From Canna indica (taxonomy: Eukaryota > Streptophyta > Magnoliopsida > Zingiberales > Cannaceae): a stretch of DNA of 64,000 nucleotides. The first letter of the stretch is position 1. Each line of letters opens with the position of its first letter. A program made the position numbers and the translations under genes. The notes under the pieces are model-generated. The model was given only the letters and a program-made list of their open reading frames with translations, was not told where the DNA came from and did no database searches. The stretch spans positions 46,387,501 to 46,451,500 of the forward strand of contig CP136893.1 of NCBI GenBank assembly GCA_034359265.1, written 5' to 3'. This document shows positions 47,301 to 58,414 of the stretch, piece after piece.

Positions 47301-47816
47301 AAAAGGTGAAGGTAATTAGGGAAATGTTGTTGGCAGCTCAGAGTCGCCAGAAAATATATGTTGATGGAAAGGCCAAGGAGGTAGAGTTTGTTGAAGGGGA
47401 CATGGGTATCCCCTGTGAAAGGGGTGGTGAGGTTTGGGAAGAGGGGGAAGCTAAGCCCTAGGTTCATTGGGTCGTTCCCTATTCTCAAACATTGGGGAGG
47501 AGTGGCATATGAGTTGGCCTTACCACCCAATATGGACCGAGTGCATCCAGTGTTCCATGTATCTATGCTAAAGAAGTATGTTTGGGATGAGTCGCATGTG
47601 ATTGAGCCTACCGCGGTGGAGGTGGATTTGGTAGTCTCTTATGACGATAGGCCGGTTGAGGTGCTAGACCGTTAGATTAGAAAATTAAGGTCCAAGGAGA
47701 TTCCTCTGGTAAAGGTCAGGTGGGAGCACTATTCCAAGCAGGAGGCCACCTGGGAGGTGGAGCAGGATATGAGGGAGCAATATCCTTCGCTATTTGAGAA
47801 TCTGGTAAGTCCTTAA
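47301..47816 (+). pseudogene. Integrase C-terminal end with chromodomain; catalytic core deleted
   Basis: Begins at a block equal to IREMLLAAQSRQK. The GPY/F-type stretch ([14 protein letters not shown]), a [13 protein letters not shown] block, and finally a chromodomain (IPLVKVRWEHYSKQEATWE) ending near 47816 follow. The HHCC zinc finger and the DDE core, normally several hundred codons, are absent. Chromodomains of this type direct integration toward marked chromatin in this lineage. One TAG at 47673-47675 precedes the chromodomain. Confidence 0.8.
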
Positions 47817-47850
47817 GCTTTGCTAAAATTCGAGGACGAATTTTCCCTAA

Positions 47851-47861
47851 GGAGAAATGAT
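47851..47861 (+). other. Chromovirus polypurine tract
   Basis: GGAGAAATGAT lies directly before the TGTAATATC of the 3' LTR. The AAATTCGAGGACGAATTTT motif typical of Tekay/Del elements lies just upstream at 47825-47843. Confidence 0.75.
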
Positions 47862-48210
47862 TGTAATATCTGAGATATTATGACTAATTGTTATTATTCG
47901 TTTTTATTTGTTTGCTAGTCTAGCGGGCTGATTCGAGGTCGAGTTGAGTCGACTCATTGTTCGGTGCGAGCTTGAGAGCTCGGTTATGTAGAAATATGAA
48001 TTTTGCATTTTTTGCTTGGGCATAATTATGATGCTTGTGTTGAGCATGGGGTTTAGTTTGGGTTGAGGGGTTAGCGGGTTTGGATCCGGACTTGAGGTCG
48101 ATGCGGGTTAGAAAAGGGAGAGGGTTGTAAAGAGGGTTTGGGAGGGGAGTATAAACACTTCCCCCCCCCCCCCCTAGGCCATGCGGCTCCTTATTGGAGC
48201 CGCACAAGCC
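47862..48210 (+). repeat. Chromovirus 3' LTR, truncated
   Basis: Only the first 349 bases remain, with about 90% identity by eye to the 5' LTR. It keeps the C run (48161-48174) and the hairpin 48183-48203, then stops where sirevirus LTR sequence resumes. The rest of the LTR, its target duplication and part of the surrounding sirevirus LTR were lost in one deletion. Confidence 0.85.
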
Positions 48211-48953
48211 TCATCTTATGTTGGAACTAAGTATTTGTGTTGTTGTATTTTTGCTTCATTACTTATATATTTTCTTGTTTTTCATTGTATTTGAGCTTGT
48301 GAAGACCTAGGTTGTTAGGTTTTGAAATTGGTTGGTAGCATTGGTGTTTGAGCTTTAAATCAACTGGTGTAAATGTAGTTTGCTTAGATTAGTTGAGTTA
48401 TCCTTAGGTTTGAGGTAAGAGAGTGCTATCGGTAGGAAGGCGAGATACTTCTGGATGTGGAAGTACCTTCGGGTTGAGAGCGGAGACTCTCCGGTGAAAA
48501 GATCCTCATTGTAAGGAAACTAATTGAATTCCTTAGCGGGGTGAAAACTAATTGTAAGGAAACGTCCTCTCCGGTGAAAAATAGTAAAGCTAGTTTGAAA
48601 ATTCTTAGCGGGGTGTTTAGGTATTGGAGTAGGCATTAGGGCCGAACTACTATAATCTATCTTGTTAGCATTGCCTTTAGTTGAGTGTGATTAGCTTGTT
48701 CTTTCTTTGATTATCTTGTTGCTTAATCACTAATCTTTTCTAACTTGATAAACTCATCTAGTATCACAAACTAGATCGATACTTGTGTTTGTATTGGTAT
48801 TACTTGTGCTTGCTTAATTGTTATTTACTCGCATTAGTCTTGAATTGATAATTTGCCTAAAGATTGTAATAAGAAATGATTAAAAATCAAATTTAGGCTA
48901 ACAATTTAGCATACACGCTATTCACCCCCCTAGTGTAGGCTATTTCACCAACA
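48211..48953 (+). repeat. Sirevirus-type LTR, second part
   Basis: R-U5 part from TTGGAACTAAGTATT to TTTCACCAACA, followed by AATGG (48954-48958). It contains an imperfect tandem duplication at about 48500-48610 (CTCCGGTGAAAA...CTTAGCGGGGTG twice). The U3 end and TATA box between this part and 40208 are missing. Confidence 0.85.
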
Positions 48954-49595
48954 AATGGGTCAAACACAAACAGACTATCCTTCTAACGAGTTTATGAGAT
49001 AAAAGTCGGACACGGCAAGCAATGTCTGCTAGAACGAACATGATGCGACACAATCACTATGCTCATCTATTAACAAAAAGCGGGAACCCTTTCCCCTTTT
49101 AATGAACCATAAGTACTCAAGGAAGTGTTCCTCAAAACCATAATTAGTTGTGATTGGCGCATGATGGGACTCAACCAACATGAGGTCTACTTCTTATAAG
49201 ATAGACCCAATCAAGAGTTAGGGTTAGGCCCGACCTCAAGTAGATGAGGTCGGTTGAGTCAAAAGGAGGGGGTCAGCTATTTTGAATAGCCGACCCATAG
49301 TCAAGGGTTTTGACCCCTTGAATCGAGAAAGACCAAGATGGCTTGGCTTAGTCTTTGAGTCGGTTAGTTGAGGCTGACCATTTGAATGGTCGAGCCTTAT
49401 CACTTGAAGAGGTCGGCTTCACATAGCCAACCAAGGTGGTTGATGAACCTCCTTTAAAAAGGGGATTCAAATTGTCGGCCGCCCATTCGAATTCCTCTTC
49501 AACCATACTACTCTTTTTTCCCGCGCCCTTTTCCGCCACATTTTAAAATATATTTTTCTGCTCTTTTCCGCTGCATTTTTTATCGGCACCCCGAC
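48954..49595 (+). repeat. Ty1/copia 3' LTR, second part
   Basis: Resumes the LTR begun at 38476. The block GTTTATGAGATAAAAGTCGGA matches TTTATGAGATAGAGTCCGA near 5863. It ends in CTTTTCCGCTGCATTTT at about 49595. The exact end is uncertain. Confidence 0.7.
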
Positions 49596-50097
49596 ACACC
49601 AAACTCCATTGGATGATAGACCTAATTTAATTGATCAATTTAATTTAGCTATAAATTAAAATAAGTGCATTATAGAGTGATTTGATTGTGATAAATGAAT
49701 GAAAGAATGCCTGCTGGCCTCTTGCTCGACTGATGATGACAATGAAGAAGTCAAACGAAGAAGATTGAAGAGTCAGAGAGTAGTAGCAGTTCGAGAAGAG
49801 GGCAAAATGATCACTAAAAAAGGACAATTAACAAAGGAGAGAGGAGGACACGAAGAGAGGGGACAAGCAGCAAGTGGGGTATAAAATTGCTAGAGCCTGA
49901 CAGATGGAAGGAAATAATATTATAGTTGTATTTTAGGTATGTTATATCATTTTTAATTTAGAATATAATATTTGAGATGCGTGATGAAAATAAATGATAA
50001 TGAGATGTTTTTATGAATTGAAAATGGGAGCTAAATTTTTTTAAATAATTTTCCCTATCCTATTCCGTTCAAATCATTCAAAGCCTCCCAATTACTC
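49596..50097. other. AT-rich sequence, no gene seen
   Basis: No retroelement landmark. A 61-codon ORF at 49699-49884 is low-complexity (Lys/Glu/Arg) with no recognisable domain. Confidence 0.4.
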
Positions 50098-50230
50098 AAC
50101 TCGTCTATGCTTCTCCACTCGTCTTATTTGATTCTTTGATTCTTTATTTTATTTTATATTATTCCATTTCTGTACTGCTCATCTTTATCTTTTCTTGTCA
50201 ACCTAGCATAGCCTGCCCTCCATGCAACAA
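50098..50230 (+). repeat. Remnant of 5' LTR of the central copia element
   Basis: Matches 56330-56495 in its CTGCTCATCTT(T/C)ATCTTTTC and CAACCTAGCA(T/G)AGCCTGCCCTC blocks. The upstream part present in the 3' LTR is missing here. Confidence 0.65.
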
Positions 50231-50263
50231 ATACCATGACCATGGGTTTGCAATTTATTTCCA

Positions 50264-51181
50264 TTGATCGCTCAACTTCCTATCAAACTAAATGAAAGTA
50301 GCAACTATTTTACTTGGAAAAAGCAGCTTAGTCTTCTTCTCCGTGGATATGACTTAACTGATTATATTGATGAATATTCTTCTCCTCCTACCTCTGAAAC
50401 TGAAAAAAAATTATGGTTTTGTCAAGATAGATTAATTCTACAAGCCATAATGGCCTCTGTTGATGCCACTATAGCTCCCATCGTTGTTGATTCTTCGACT
50501 ACTAGAGATGCGTGGTTAAGAATCGAAAGCCAATTCGCAAACAAGTCCCAATCCCGAATTTATGGATTGCAAGACTCTCTTACCAAGTTGGTTAAAGGAG
50601 AAAAATCTATCTCTCAATACTTTGCTGAGGTGCAATCGATTGTTAATGAACTTGTGACTGCTGAATCGCCTATAAATGAATCAGTATTGGTCATCAAAAT
50701 TTTAAGTGGTGTGGGACCAGATTATAACGATGTTACCGCTGCAATAAGAGCTACATATACTCCTATTTCATTAGAAAAACTCTTTGATAAGCTCACTGGT
50801 CATGAGTCCTTCATTCGTCTTCGACAAGAACCTGTTATAATGACTGCTCAATATACACGGCAACAACAAAGTTGGACTCGTCAGCGACCATTTCAGACTT
50901 CAAACACTCGACGACCTCCATTCTTAAGCAATCAAAACGGGCCTCGCCCAAACTGGTATTCTTCTCCTCGACCTCAGTACATTCGGCCACCATTCTCTCG
51001 GCCAAATGGGCCTCGTTTTGTTCAACCTGCACCTTGGAGATCTCCTCAGTTCAGTAACTATCGACCAAGAATTCAATGTCAGTTGTGTGAAAGGTATGGG
51101 CACACTGCTCGTACGTGCCGAGCTGATATACAACCTCAATTAAACTACTCAGCACACCAGCCTCATCAAACTACAAACTAG
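50264..51181 (+). pseudogene. Copia Gag (UBN2 type) of the central element
   Basis: A long open stretch of 305 codons from a TTG. No in-frame ATG exists: the nearby ATGs at 50236 and 50242 are in another frame, so the true start was lost by a frameshift. Early blocks LNESSNYFTWKKQL and LWFCQDRLILQAI are typical copia Gag, followed by an Arg/Pro/Gln-rich linker (residues 200-270) and a zinc knuckle CQLCERYGHTARTC at 272-285. The stop TAG is immediately followed by a remnant of another frame. It would package RNA if functional. Confidence 0.75.
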
Positions 51182-52314
51182 GGTCTTAATACAGGAGTCT
51201 CCAACATTGTCCAACAGCCTAATCAAACTACAAATTAGGTTCTTGATAAGGGGCCTCCAGCTAAGTCACCTCCACTCTTTCCATCTTACAGAACTATGAT
51301 GCCTACACTAGCCTGAACAATTTGGTTATCTGGGATGGTAATAGCATAAAAATTTCTCATCTCGAACATACTATTATTTCTTCCTCGACTAATCAGTTTG
51401 CTTTAAACAATATTCTTTGTGCGCTTGACATTACCAAGAATTTAATTTTTGTCTCGCAATTTTGCAAGCAAAATTTAGCATCTATTGAGTTCTTTCCTGG
51501 CTTCTTTGTCATCAAGGATCTGAGAACGGGAGCGCCTCTTGTCCAAGGCCCGAGTAAGAACGACCTGTATGAGCTGGTTGTCGACTCCTCTCCTCCTACT
51601 ACATACACAACAGCATGTTCGTCATCACCCTCTCTCACTCTATGGCATTGCCGCATCGGTCATCCCAATATTAGAACTGTTAAAAATATTTTAAATCTGA
51701 ATTGTTTACCTTATTCTAAATCTCCAGTTAACACCTGCAATTTCTGCTTATGTAATAAAAGTCACAAGTTACCTTTTATGAACTCTAATTTACATAGTTT
51801 AAAGCCATTTGAATTGATTTACACTGATGTTTGGGGTCCAGCACCCATTTCTTCTGTTGAAGGACATCGCTTTTGTGTGATTTTTGTTGATCATTTCACT
51901 CGATACACTTGGTTATTTCCTATTCACAAAAAGTCTGATGTTTCGACTGTATTTTCCTCCTTCAAATCCTTAATAGAAAACAACTTAAGTACAACTATAA
52001 TTTCAATTTACTCCGACGGTGGTGGAGAATACTTAAGCTTGTCAAAAATTCTCTCTAGTTATGGTATTCAACATTTGTTTTCTCCCTCATACACACCACA
52101 AAGAGTTGGTATTGCCGAACGCAAGCACAAAGATATCATGGAGAACTGCATTAACCTTACTTGACCAATCATCCACTCCTCTCCACTATCAACACCATGC
52201 TTGTAGCCACGCAGTTTACCTTATCAATCATCCGACCACTCCTAACTTAAGAAATTCCTCTCCATTTGAAACCTTATTCCTTGAAAAGCAAAATTACTCA
52301 TCACTAAAAGTATT
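51182..52314 (+). pseudogene. Copia protease remnant and integrase, first part
   Basis: The protease region is reduced to about 140 bases: the flanking IWDGNSIKISH block is present but the catalytic D-S/T-G motif is missing. From 51322 come the pre-integrase HHCC region (LWHCRIGHPNIRTV, then CNFCLCNKSH) and the integrase core. The core has YTDVWGP (first Asp), YSDGGGEYL (second Asp) and IAERKHKDIMEN (Glu), so the catalytic triad is intact. A frameshift near 52150 leads to a second frame (STPLHYQHHACSHAVYLIN, then SSLKVF) that reaches the LTR at 52315. Confidence 0.8.
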
Positions 52315-54128
52315 TGTCACACCCCAATTTAGGGTCACGTGACCAGCTGGGGTATACGTGTCTATACCCCGCAGCCTATCTCATGCACATGTCAACTCAT
52401 AATAAATTATAGCGGAAAGAATAACAGATTTTATTATGAACGAGAAACCAAAACAGATTCTATTTAAGAAGTAAAGTTTTAACAAAACATTTAAAGTGCG
52501 GAAATAAGTAAATCAAAGTTTAACAGTTTACTTTAACAAGTAAAATCTGAATGAAATACATGAATGTCCCCAAGGGACTAGAATTCAAAGATACTAATAC
52601 ACAAGTGCATGACAAATTTACCAAAGACTCGGCTACGACTGCTAACTAGGATTGCTATGAGATTAATTTGGCTCCTCTGCCCTCCAGCCGCACCAAGCAC
52701 TCCAGCCCACCTCATTGGTCAGGCTATGCAAAAAAAAAATAGAGAGAAACAACGGATGAGTTCAAAGGAACTCAGTGAGTGGTTCTACCAACCCCCACCA
52801 TAAAAACCAACCACATAGATATATGAATAAATGCCCCTATCTCATACAGGGATAATGCAACAAGTGGTAAGGCTAGCTAACAGACCATCTGGCCATCATA
52901 TGCCCAAAGGCAAACCTATTCACTTAGCAGTGAAAAATAACAGGCCTTAGCCTACCCATGCTCTAAGGCAATAAATCACACTTAAGGGTTATGAGGATAA
53001 TCGGGATTGACCCATCCGAGCTTATTCTATAATCATACCCTTAAAGATAGCGTAGGAATAATCAAGATTCGCCCATCCGAACTTATTTCTTAAAAGAAGA
53101 AACTCAGGAACAATCGAGATTCTCCCATCCGAACTTGTTCCACAAGAAACACAGGAACAATCGGGATTCGCCTATCCGAACTTGTTCAACAAGAAATGCG
53201 AGAATAATCGGGATTCACCCATCCGAACTAGTATCACAAGAAACGCAGGAACAATCGGGATTCGCCCATCCGAACTTATTCCACAAATAATCGGAGGAAT
53301 AATCGAGATTCGCTCATCCGAACTTATTCCTTTAACATAGGTTGGGAATTAATCATCCAATCTTCCGGACCAAGCTCGTAGTCCAGCTCCTATCCGAGGC
53401 TCTCCGTCATTCATAAAAATATGGCGCTAACAAGACATAAGTCAAGTGTCTCCTATGGTGTCTTAAGGATGTCTTTACTGGGAAACGCCGCAACACTCTA
53501 TGTCCGATCCCGACGCCTAGACCCGTAATATCATCAACCCATGAGGTTTTATTTCATGCAGATAAATTATTTTGTTGGCTCTTAATAGATTATGCTGCCC
53601 ATTGAATTTTAATTCTACAATTAAAATATCTATTGCCGAAATTAGGATTTTATTTTCAATTTACTGTTGAGCCCAAAAATGGTGCACCCAAGCCGAATCT
53701 GATTTCCAAAATATGTCATATGGTTCCAGACTATATTTTTCGGTTAAAATGATATGTTATAATCCCGGCTTGTGTGGCTCCAACAAGGAGTTGCCTAGTC
53801 CTAGGGGGGGATTTTATAATCCCCTCCCAAACCTCATCCACACCCTAACCCCTTTCTAACCTGCATCCGCCTCAAACCCGGATCCAATCCGCAACCCGTC
53901 TTAACTCAATCTAATCCCTTGCTCCACATAAGCATTAATCACATGCACACCCATGCAATACAATTTAATAAATCAAGCATATAAAATATAAAACCCATGG
54001 ATCAACTTACCCGAGCTCTCAAGCTCGCACCGGACCACGAGTCGACCCAGCTTGACCTCGAACTAGCCCGCTAGGCTGGCAACACAAAACAAATAACTGG
54101 AATAAAAAATAATATATAGGATATTACA
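52315..54128 (-). repeat. Ty3/gypsy (Tekay/Del-like) solo LTR, copy 4, GTATT duplication
   Basis: On plus it runs from TGTCACACCCC to GGATATTACA, 1814 bp. GTATT is at 52310-52314 and 54129-54133. The minus strand carries TTTTTTTTGCATAG where other copies have TGCAG, and the donor-containing part of the LTR is deleted. The promoter hairpin is degraded near 53770-53795. It splits the copia integrase at the conserved LKVFGYLCYPW motif. Confidence 0.92.
52994..53330 (-). repeat. Hairpin array in LTR copy 4 (about eight units)
   Basis: On plus, units begin GGATAAT, GGAATAAT or GGAACAAT and end CTTATTCT, CTTATTTC, CTTGTTCC or CTTATTCC. Several pair perfectly (GGAACAA with TTGTTCC, GGAATAA with TTATTCC) and one is decayed. 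Confidence 0.65.
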
Positions 54129-54133
54129 GTATT

Positions 54134-56190
54134 TGGTTATCTTTGCTATCCATGGCTTAAGCCATACTCCTCTCACAGGTTCAAGTCCAAATCTTCTCCA
54201 TGTGTCTACCTTGGTTATTCAATCAAACACCATTCCTATAAATGTCTCAATTTAAGCACTCACAAAATTCATCTATCAAGGCATGTTGTCTTCACTGAAG
54301 ATACTTTTCCCTTTTCTTCCGGTCACCCCCACCTCCTTCATACAAATGAATCCACTACTCCAACATGGCTTCACACCTCCCCCTTTGATTCTATTCAAAA
54401 TTATTTACACAGTTCAGACGCAATACCTTTCTTGATTCGGCCTCCAACCAATCACTTACCTTGCAATGAGTCATCTCGATATCCCTCACCCACAACAGCT
54501 TTGGACAATGAAGCTCCCGAATCTTCTCAATCTGATAATGAGCTTCAAACAAAACTTTCTCAGCATTTAAAGCAGCCTACTTTATCTCACCAAGCTGAGC
54601 AGCCTCGACGTATGACCACTAGGTCTCAAAATAATATTTTTAAACCTCGGAGACTGCTCGACTACTCAGCTCTTACTATTTCAGCATCTAATTGTGATAT
54701 TCCTCAAACATTTAAGCAGGTTGTTAAGCACAAAGAATGGCGAGATGCCATGCAGCGTGAAATCTGTGCTCTACACAAAAATCAGACGTGGACTCTTGTT
54801 CCACCAACTGAAGCACAAAACGTCGTCGGTTGTAGGTAGGTCTTCTGGATTAAAACATCACCTGATAACCAAACCAGAACCTTCAAAGGCAGGCTTGTTG
54901 CTAAGGGCTTCCATCAGTGGCCATGAATAAATTTCACTTCAACATTTAGCCCTGTTGTGAAACTAACAACGATTTGACTTCTTCTTACTATTGCATGTTT
55001 TCATCACTGGCCATTATTGCAGCTTGATGTGAATAATGTGTTTCTTCAAGGACGCCTTGACGAGATTGTCTACATGACTCAGCCACTAGGATTTGTATCA
55101 GCTGATAAGCCATCCTTCCTTTGCAAGCTGCATAAATCCATCTATGGTCTTCGTTAAGCTCCAAGAGCTTGGTACAATGAACTAAAAACATTTCTTTGTT
55201 CAATTGGTTTTGTCAACTCAATGTCAGATACCTTATTGTTTTATATGAATGGTCTAGATTACAGAATATATCTTCTCCTCTACATTGATGATATTATTTT
55301 AACCAGGTCTTCTACATCTAAAATTTTGGAGATCAACAAAGCTCTTTCTACAAAATTTTCTCTTAAAGACTTGGAGGAATTGCACTACTTTCTCGGCATT
55401 GAAGTACATCATACTGCTTCTGATTTATTTTTATCTCAAAAAATATATATCGATGACTTGTTATTTAAATTCAGCATGCATGATGCGAATGGCGTAAAGA
55501 CGCCTGATGCACCTTCTATAAAATTAATGCTAAATGATGGAGCTCCACCGGCTGATGCCACACAATTCCGACAGCTTGTTGGTGCTCTTCAATATCTAGC
55601 GTTTACAAGGCCAGACATATCCTTCATCACCAACAAGCTATCTTAGTTTATGCACTAGCCTTCTCTTCCTCATTGGGTAGCATGTAAAAGAGTTCTTCAG
55701 CATCTCAAATCCACAAACACTCTTGGACTATTAATATCACCAACCAGTCCACTCGACTTAGTCGCCTTCTCCGACTCAGACTGGGGTGGTGATCATGATG
55801 ATCGCTGCTCCACTAGAGCTTTCTTGCTTTTTTTCGGCGGCACAGTTGTCAATTGGTCGACAAAGAAGCAGCAGTCTGTTGCACGCTCTTCTATAGAGGC
55901 CGAGTATAAGACACTTGCGAATACCACGATTGAAATCAACTGGGTAACCACTTTACTAAGAGAAATTGGCTTTGGCAAGTCTGCCATACCTACAATCTAC
56001 TGTGATAATTTGAGCACTATAGCCTTCTCCCAGAATCCCGTTCTTCACAATAGAAAGAAATATTTAGCTCTCAATTATCACTTTGTTCGAGAATAGGTGC
56101 AAGCAAGAACACTTAATGTTCAATTTATTCCTTCACCTACAGTCTCTCCATCAGTTTTCCTTCAACAGCGATGCAAGATGGGTGTCGTTG
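54134..56190 (+). pseudogene. Copia integrase end, reverse transcriptase and RNase H
   Basis: Continues from the solo LTR with GYLCYPWLKPY and CVYLGYS, then a variable linker. RT starts near 54700 with KEWRDAMQREICALHKNQTWTLVP. Next come QLDVNNVFLQGRLDE, YGLR*APRAWYNEL and the active site LLLYIDDIILTRSS (55276-55317). RNase H follows: FSDSDWGGDHDDRCSTRAF, SSIEAEYKTLANTT, YCDNLSTIAFSQNPV. Stops at about 54837, 54924, 54975, 55156, 55644 and 56094 break it. The segment order Gag-INT-RT-RH and the TAACC-rich 3' end identify it as Ty1/copia. Confidence 0.82.
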
Positions 56191-56490
56191 ACACTCCACC
56201 CATCTTGACGGGGCGTAATAATACTAATACTGTAGATAAATCAAATATCAATTCCCACGATAAAGGATAAAGTGGCCACACCAGTTTATATGGCCAAATC
56301 AGCCATCTTCTCCGCTCGTCTATGTTATGAAAGGATTTCTTTATAACAGACGTTATTTTATTTGATTCTTTGATTTGTTTTATTCTACTAGATTGTATTT
56401 AAATATGTGTATACTCGTCTGTTGCTTATTCCATTTTTCTACTGCTCATCTTCATCTTTTCTTGTCAACCTAGCAGAGCCTGCCCTCTAC
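56183..56490 (+). repeat. 3' LTR of the central copia element
   Basis: Starts around 56183-56189 (TGACACTCCACCC) after the purine-rich AAGATGGGTGT. It ends near 56490 after GCCTGCCCTC. Only part is shared with the 5' remnant, so boundaries are approximate. Confidence 0.6.
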
Positions 56491-56639
56491 GCTCTGCTTC
56501 TCCATTGCAGCCTGAGGAAACTTCAACCATCTTCAGTGCGTAATATTTAATTGAAAGCAAGTTTTCACTGGTCGCAAATTTTAGTTCTTTCTGTTTCTAA
56601 ATTAATAATATAACAATAGTGACGGCATTCCAATTATAA

Positions 56640-56938
56640 CAATATCCAGGAGGAGCACCTGGATTTGACCATACACCACGCCACGTCATCGCTTTCACAA
56701 ATCTTTTACGAAAACCTGACGTTAAAAAGAAATCCCGGGGCCCCAAGTTGCCGCGGTTTTATTAAATCCGTAGTTATTGCCTTGCTTCTATTTCCCAATT
56801 CGACCACCTCTTCGTCCTTATTCTTCCCATCGATCCCCTCACCTACAAATTCCTGCATCAACAGACATCGGAAACCCGTCTCAAATCTGCAGCAAAATCC
56901 ATATCCAAATCTCCCCTTTTCCTGTCATCTTCTCATCC
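56640..56938 (+). promoter_or_regulatory. Presumed promoter and leader of the small plant gene
   Basis: Non-repetitive sequence just upstream of the ATG at 56939. It contains CCACGTCATC at 56691-56700, an ACGT-type box. No clear TATA box is visible. The ATG is preceded by TCTTCTCATCC. Confidence 0.35.
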
Positions 56939-57322
56939 ATGAAAATTTCCAGCCACCGGATCCGCCGGCTCGTGAAGGCGCCGCTCCGAGCGTTAAATCG
57001 CGTTTGCGACTTCTACGTTCGCAGTATCACAAATTGTGCTGACCACATGCAGTATAACACAGCGATCACGCCATTGCCCGCAAGCTATCACCCCGTGAGG
57101 AGCGCCGACGAGGACTTGACGGAGCTAATACAGGTGTCGTTGGCGGCACGCACGAGGGCGACGCCGCCAGTGAGGAAGAGCCGGAGTATGGCCATTGGAA
57201 GGATTGACGAGGACAAGCCATGTTACTTTGAGGACAATGATGTCGTCGGATCGGACTTGCTGTTCCCCAAGAGCAGGAGTTGTTCAGGTGGAGGCAAGAC
57301 GAGGCCCAATTTGTTTCTATGA
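56939..57322 (+). CDS. Small conserved plant protein of unknown function
   Basis: Single-exon ORF of 127 residues. An upstream in-frame ATG exists at 56777, but residues coded between it and 56939 look like leader sequence. The chosen start gives the basic MKISSHRIRRLVKAPLRAL opening seen in a plant-specific protein family I recall without a named function. Conserved features are CDFYVRSI at 23-30, an acidic block (DEDLTELI, 57-64) and SMAIGRIDEDKPC at 83-95, then a Ser/Arg-rich end. No signal peptide or membrane segment is seen. It is GC-rich relative to its surroundings, open throughout and not part of a retroelement, so it is probably a functional host gene. A role cannot be inferred from sequence alone. 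Confidence 0.7.
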   Translation: MKISSHRIRRLVKAPLRALNRVCDFYVRSITNCADHMQYNTAITPLPASYHPVRSADEDLTELIQVSLAARTRATPPVRKSRSMAIGRIDEDKPCYFEDNDVVGSDLLFPKSRSCSGGGKTRPNLFL

Positions 57323-57767
57323 TAAAATATAATAGAAATTTGGATTGCATAGAACGGTGATTTTTGTTCTTCTTGTAATTTATTTAATATGATTTGGGTT
57401 TCATGAATATTATACGACAAAGGCTATAATGATTTTGATCTGTTTCTTGTGTCTGGACGTTGATTAATTGATAAGTTAATTTGTTAACTAACATTAAGAA
57501 ATTAACTAAGGGTATGTTTTTTATTATAGGATACGGTAAACGATAGATTTATATCCTTAGTTTAGTGTATGAACTGAGAAAATTAGATTAGAAAAATATA
57601 TATTTGGTATTATCTAATACACCCTTATTTTATATCCTATTATATCCAATATTATCCGGTGAAATAAATAAATCATTATGGCTTGTTTGCTTTATATATA
57701 GGATAAAAAAGATGTGGATAAAGGAGATATGATAAGATATAGATTTTTATCCATTATTTATTTTAGT
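57323..57767. other. AT-rich 3' flank of the small gene
   Basis: Should contain the 3' UTR. Two imperfect copies of a (A/T)TATAGGATA motif (57522-57531 and 57695-57704) hint at a degraded MITE, but no ends could be defined. Confidence 0.35.
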
Positions 57768-57956
57768 GGACATTCTGTGAGCCGTTGAGCAGGTTTGTAC
57801 AGTGAACTCATTCTCCAACAAGCAGATATACACATGTATATTAAGTTCTCTTCATATGTAATTGTGAGATCAGCTATCCCTACAATATACCAAGTGTAAT
57901 AGTCTTACTAGAGTCACCGATCCCCTAGTGATCCTAGGACTAGGAACATTTTGAAC
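57768..57956 (-). repeat. Fragment of the TGAAAGAAATAGTGCC-type copia LTR
   Basis: Reverse complement of the region like 4985-5160: it shares GTTCCTAGTC.TAGGATCAC, GGGGATCGGTGA and CTCACAATTACATATGA blocks. Both ends are lost. Confidence 0.65.
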
Positions 57957-58414
57957 CACTATTAGAATTATTGTTGTCACCGACGGCTCAAGCCGTGGCT
58001 GAACCATCGATGACGACTATCACGGACGATGTGGACCATGGCAAAACGTTGTCACTAATGTATGCGTCTCAGATAAGTTGTGATGGCCGACCTCTGCCGT
58101 CACAAGTAATCATCAGCGACAGTCGCGCGAGCTATCGTTGATTTAAAGACATTAGTAATGCCCCAAGGCGATTGTCGCTGATTTAAACACATCAGTAATG
58201 CCCCAAGGCGGTTGTCGCTGATTTAAACACATTAGTTGCAACCAGGAGCCGTCGGTGATATTATTAACAATCGTAATATTTGGTGTTGCCCAGGCCATCA
58301 ACCATTTATGATATGCTTTCAGCCACGGCCTAGTGATAGACAGTCGTGGGTAAGCCGTGGCTGAAGTTATATCCTGTAACAGAAAAAATTAAAAATTTGA
58401 AAATTCATGTATTT
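57957..58414 (+). mobile_element. CACTA-like segment with subterminal repeats
   Basis: Starts CACTATTAGAATT. It has repeated CCGTGGCTGA motifs in both orientations (57990, 58360, and inverted near 58325). Two tandem units of about 51 bases share CACAT(T/C)AGTAATGCCCC and TTGTCGCTGATTTAAAC (58140-58230). CACTA elements typically have CACTA ends and such subterminal repeats. The right end is not found because an LTR starts at 58415. No transposase is seen. Confidence 0.5.

Noticed and set aside
49699..49884. 61-codon ORF rich in Lys, Glu and Arg
   Set aside because: Short, low complexity, no domain recognised, no sign of conservation.
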